Shown: piece by piece, positions 12,913-12,992 of the stretch | Numbering within the stretch: the first letter of the stretch is position 1 | Layout of the letters: every line of letters starts with the position of its first letter | Assembly: GCA_040386295.1 (NCBI GenBank) | Contig: JAZKFR010000145.1 | Coordinates: 1 to 12,992 of the forward strand | Source of the DNA: JAZKFR01 sp040386295 | Lineage (GTDB): Bacteria; Pseudomonadota; Gammaproteobacteria; Burkholderiales; Rhodocyclaceae | Length of the DNA: 12,992 nt | Direction: 5' to 3' | Translations under genes and position numbers: made by a program | The notes under the pieces: generated by a model | What the model saw: the letters and a program-made list of their open reading frames with translations, nothing else | The model's database searches: none | What the model was told of the DNA's origin: nothing

Positions 12913-12992
12913 CTACTTCCCTTTTTTACCTTTCTTGCCTGGCGTAGCCGCCCGCACGGGCTCCTCTACGGGCGCGATCTCACCCTCTGGGC
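12913..12992 (-). CDS. 3' end of a truncated minus-strand gene with Lys/Gly tail
   Basis: The minus-strand frame entering at the window edge encodes ...PEGEIAPVEEPVRAATP and then GKKGKKGK before TAG (12915-12913). The Pro/Ala/Glu-rich linker followed by a Lys-Gly tail resembles the basic, disordered C-termini of RNA- or DNA-binding proteins. Only 26 codons are visible, so the protein cannot be identified. It lies upstream of the efflux gene in the same orientation, nearly 300 bases away. Confidence 0.5.
   Translation of the reverse strand, partial: PEGEIAPVEEPVRAATPGKKGKKGK

Overview
The window looks like part of the genome of a host-associated betaproteobacterium of the order Burkholderiales, most likely an intracellular symbiont of the Mycoavidus / Candidatus Glomeribacter kind found in fungi. 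This is an inference. It rests on a paired gshA (the GshA family of betaproteobacteria and acidithiobacilli) and gshB, a stand-alone CbiX, a NodT-type outer-membrane lipoprotein, and three genes for F-box-like, leucine-rich proteins, a eukaryote-like domain typical of bacteria living in eukaryotic cells. A 10-N gap at 10016-10025 shows that this is a scaffold of a draft assembly.

Layout. 1-4089 is an accessory block: an intact F-box-like gene (110-1447, TTG start) with a tandem 46/48-residue repeat and an NLS-like basic motif at its N-terminus, then a paralogue split by an IS630-family element (1896-3016, intact transposase 1951-2988). Rejoining the flanks across the duplicated TA restores a 395-codon open frame that begins at TTG 1779. 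Both paralogues carry an almost identical ~107-bp leader that ends exactly at the TTG start codon, although their proteins have diverged strongly. 4191-5573 is a TaqI/Eco57I-like gamma-class N6-adenine DNA methyltransferase with no visible partner nuclease. 5761-8034 is the glutathione operon gshA-gshB. 8285-9826 on the minus strand is a third, longer F-box/leucine-rich family member with an acidic tail. After the gap, 10046-10444 encodes a CbiX/SirB-like chelatase with a strong SD and a TTG start. It converges on a small cysteine-rich membrane protein (10504-10911, minus) across a hairpin terminator. 11003-12583 (minus) is a NodT-family efflux outer-membrane lipoprotein, and 12913-12992 is the 3' tail of another minus-strand gene.

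How it fits together. The housekeeping genes (gshAB, CbiX, outer-membrane factor) concern thiol redox, siroheme metal insertion and export. The F-box proteins are candidate host-directed factors that could engage a eukaryotic SCF ubiquitin ligase. The shared leader suggests a common regulatory module for at least two of them. The IS insertion in the second copy, the recent internal duplication and the C8 tract in the first, and the free-standing methyltransferase all point to an actively remodelled accessory region next to conserved metabolic genes.
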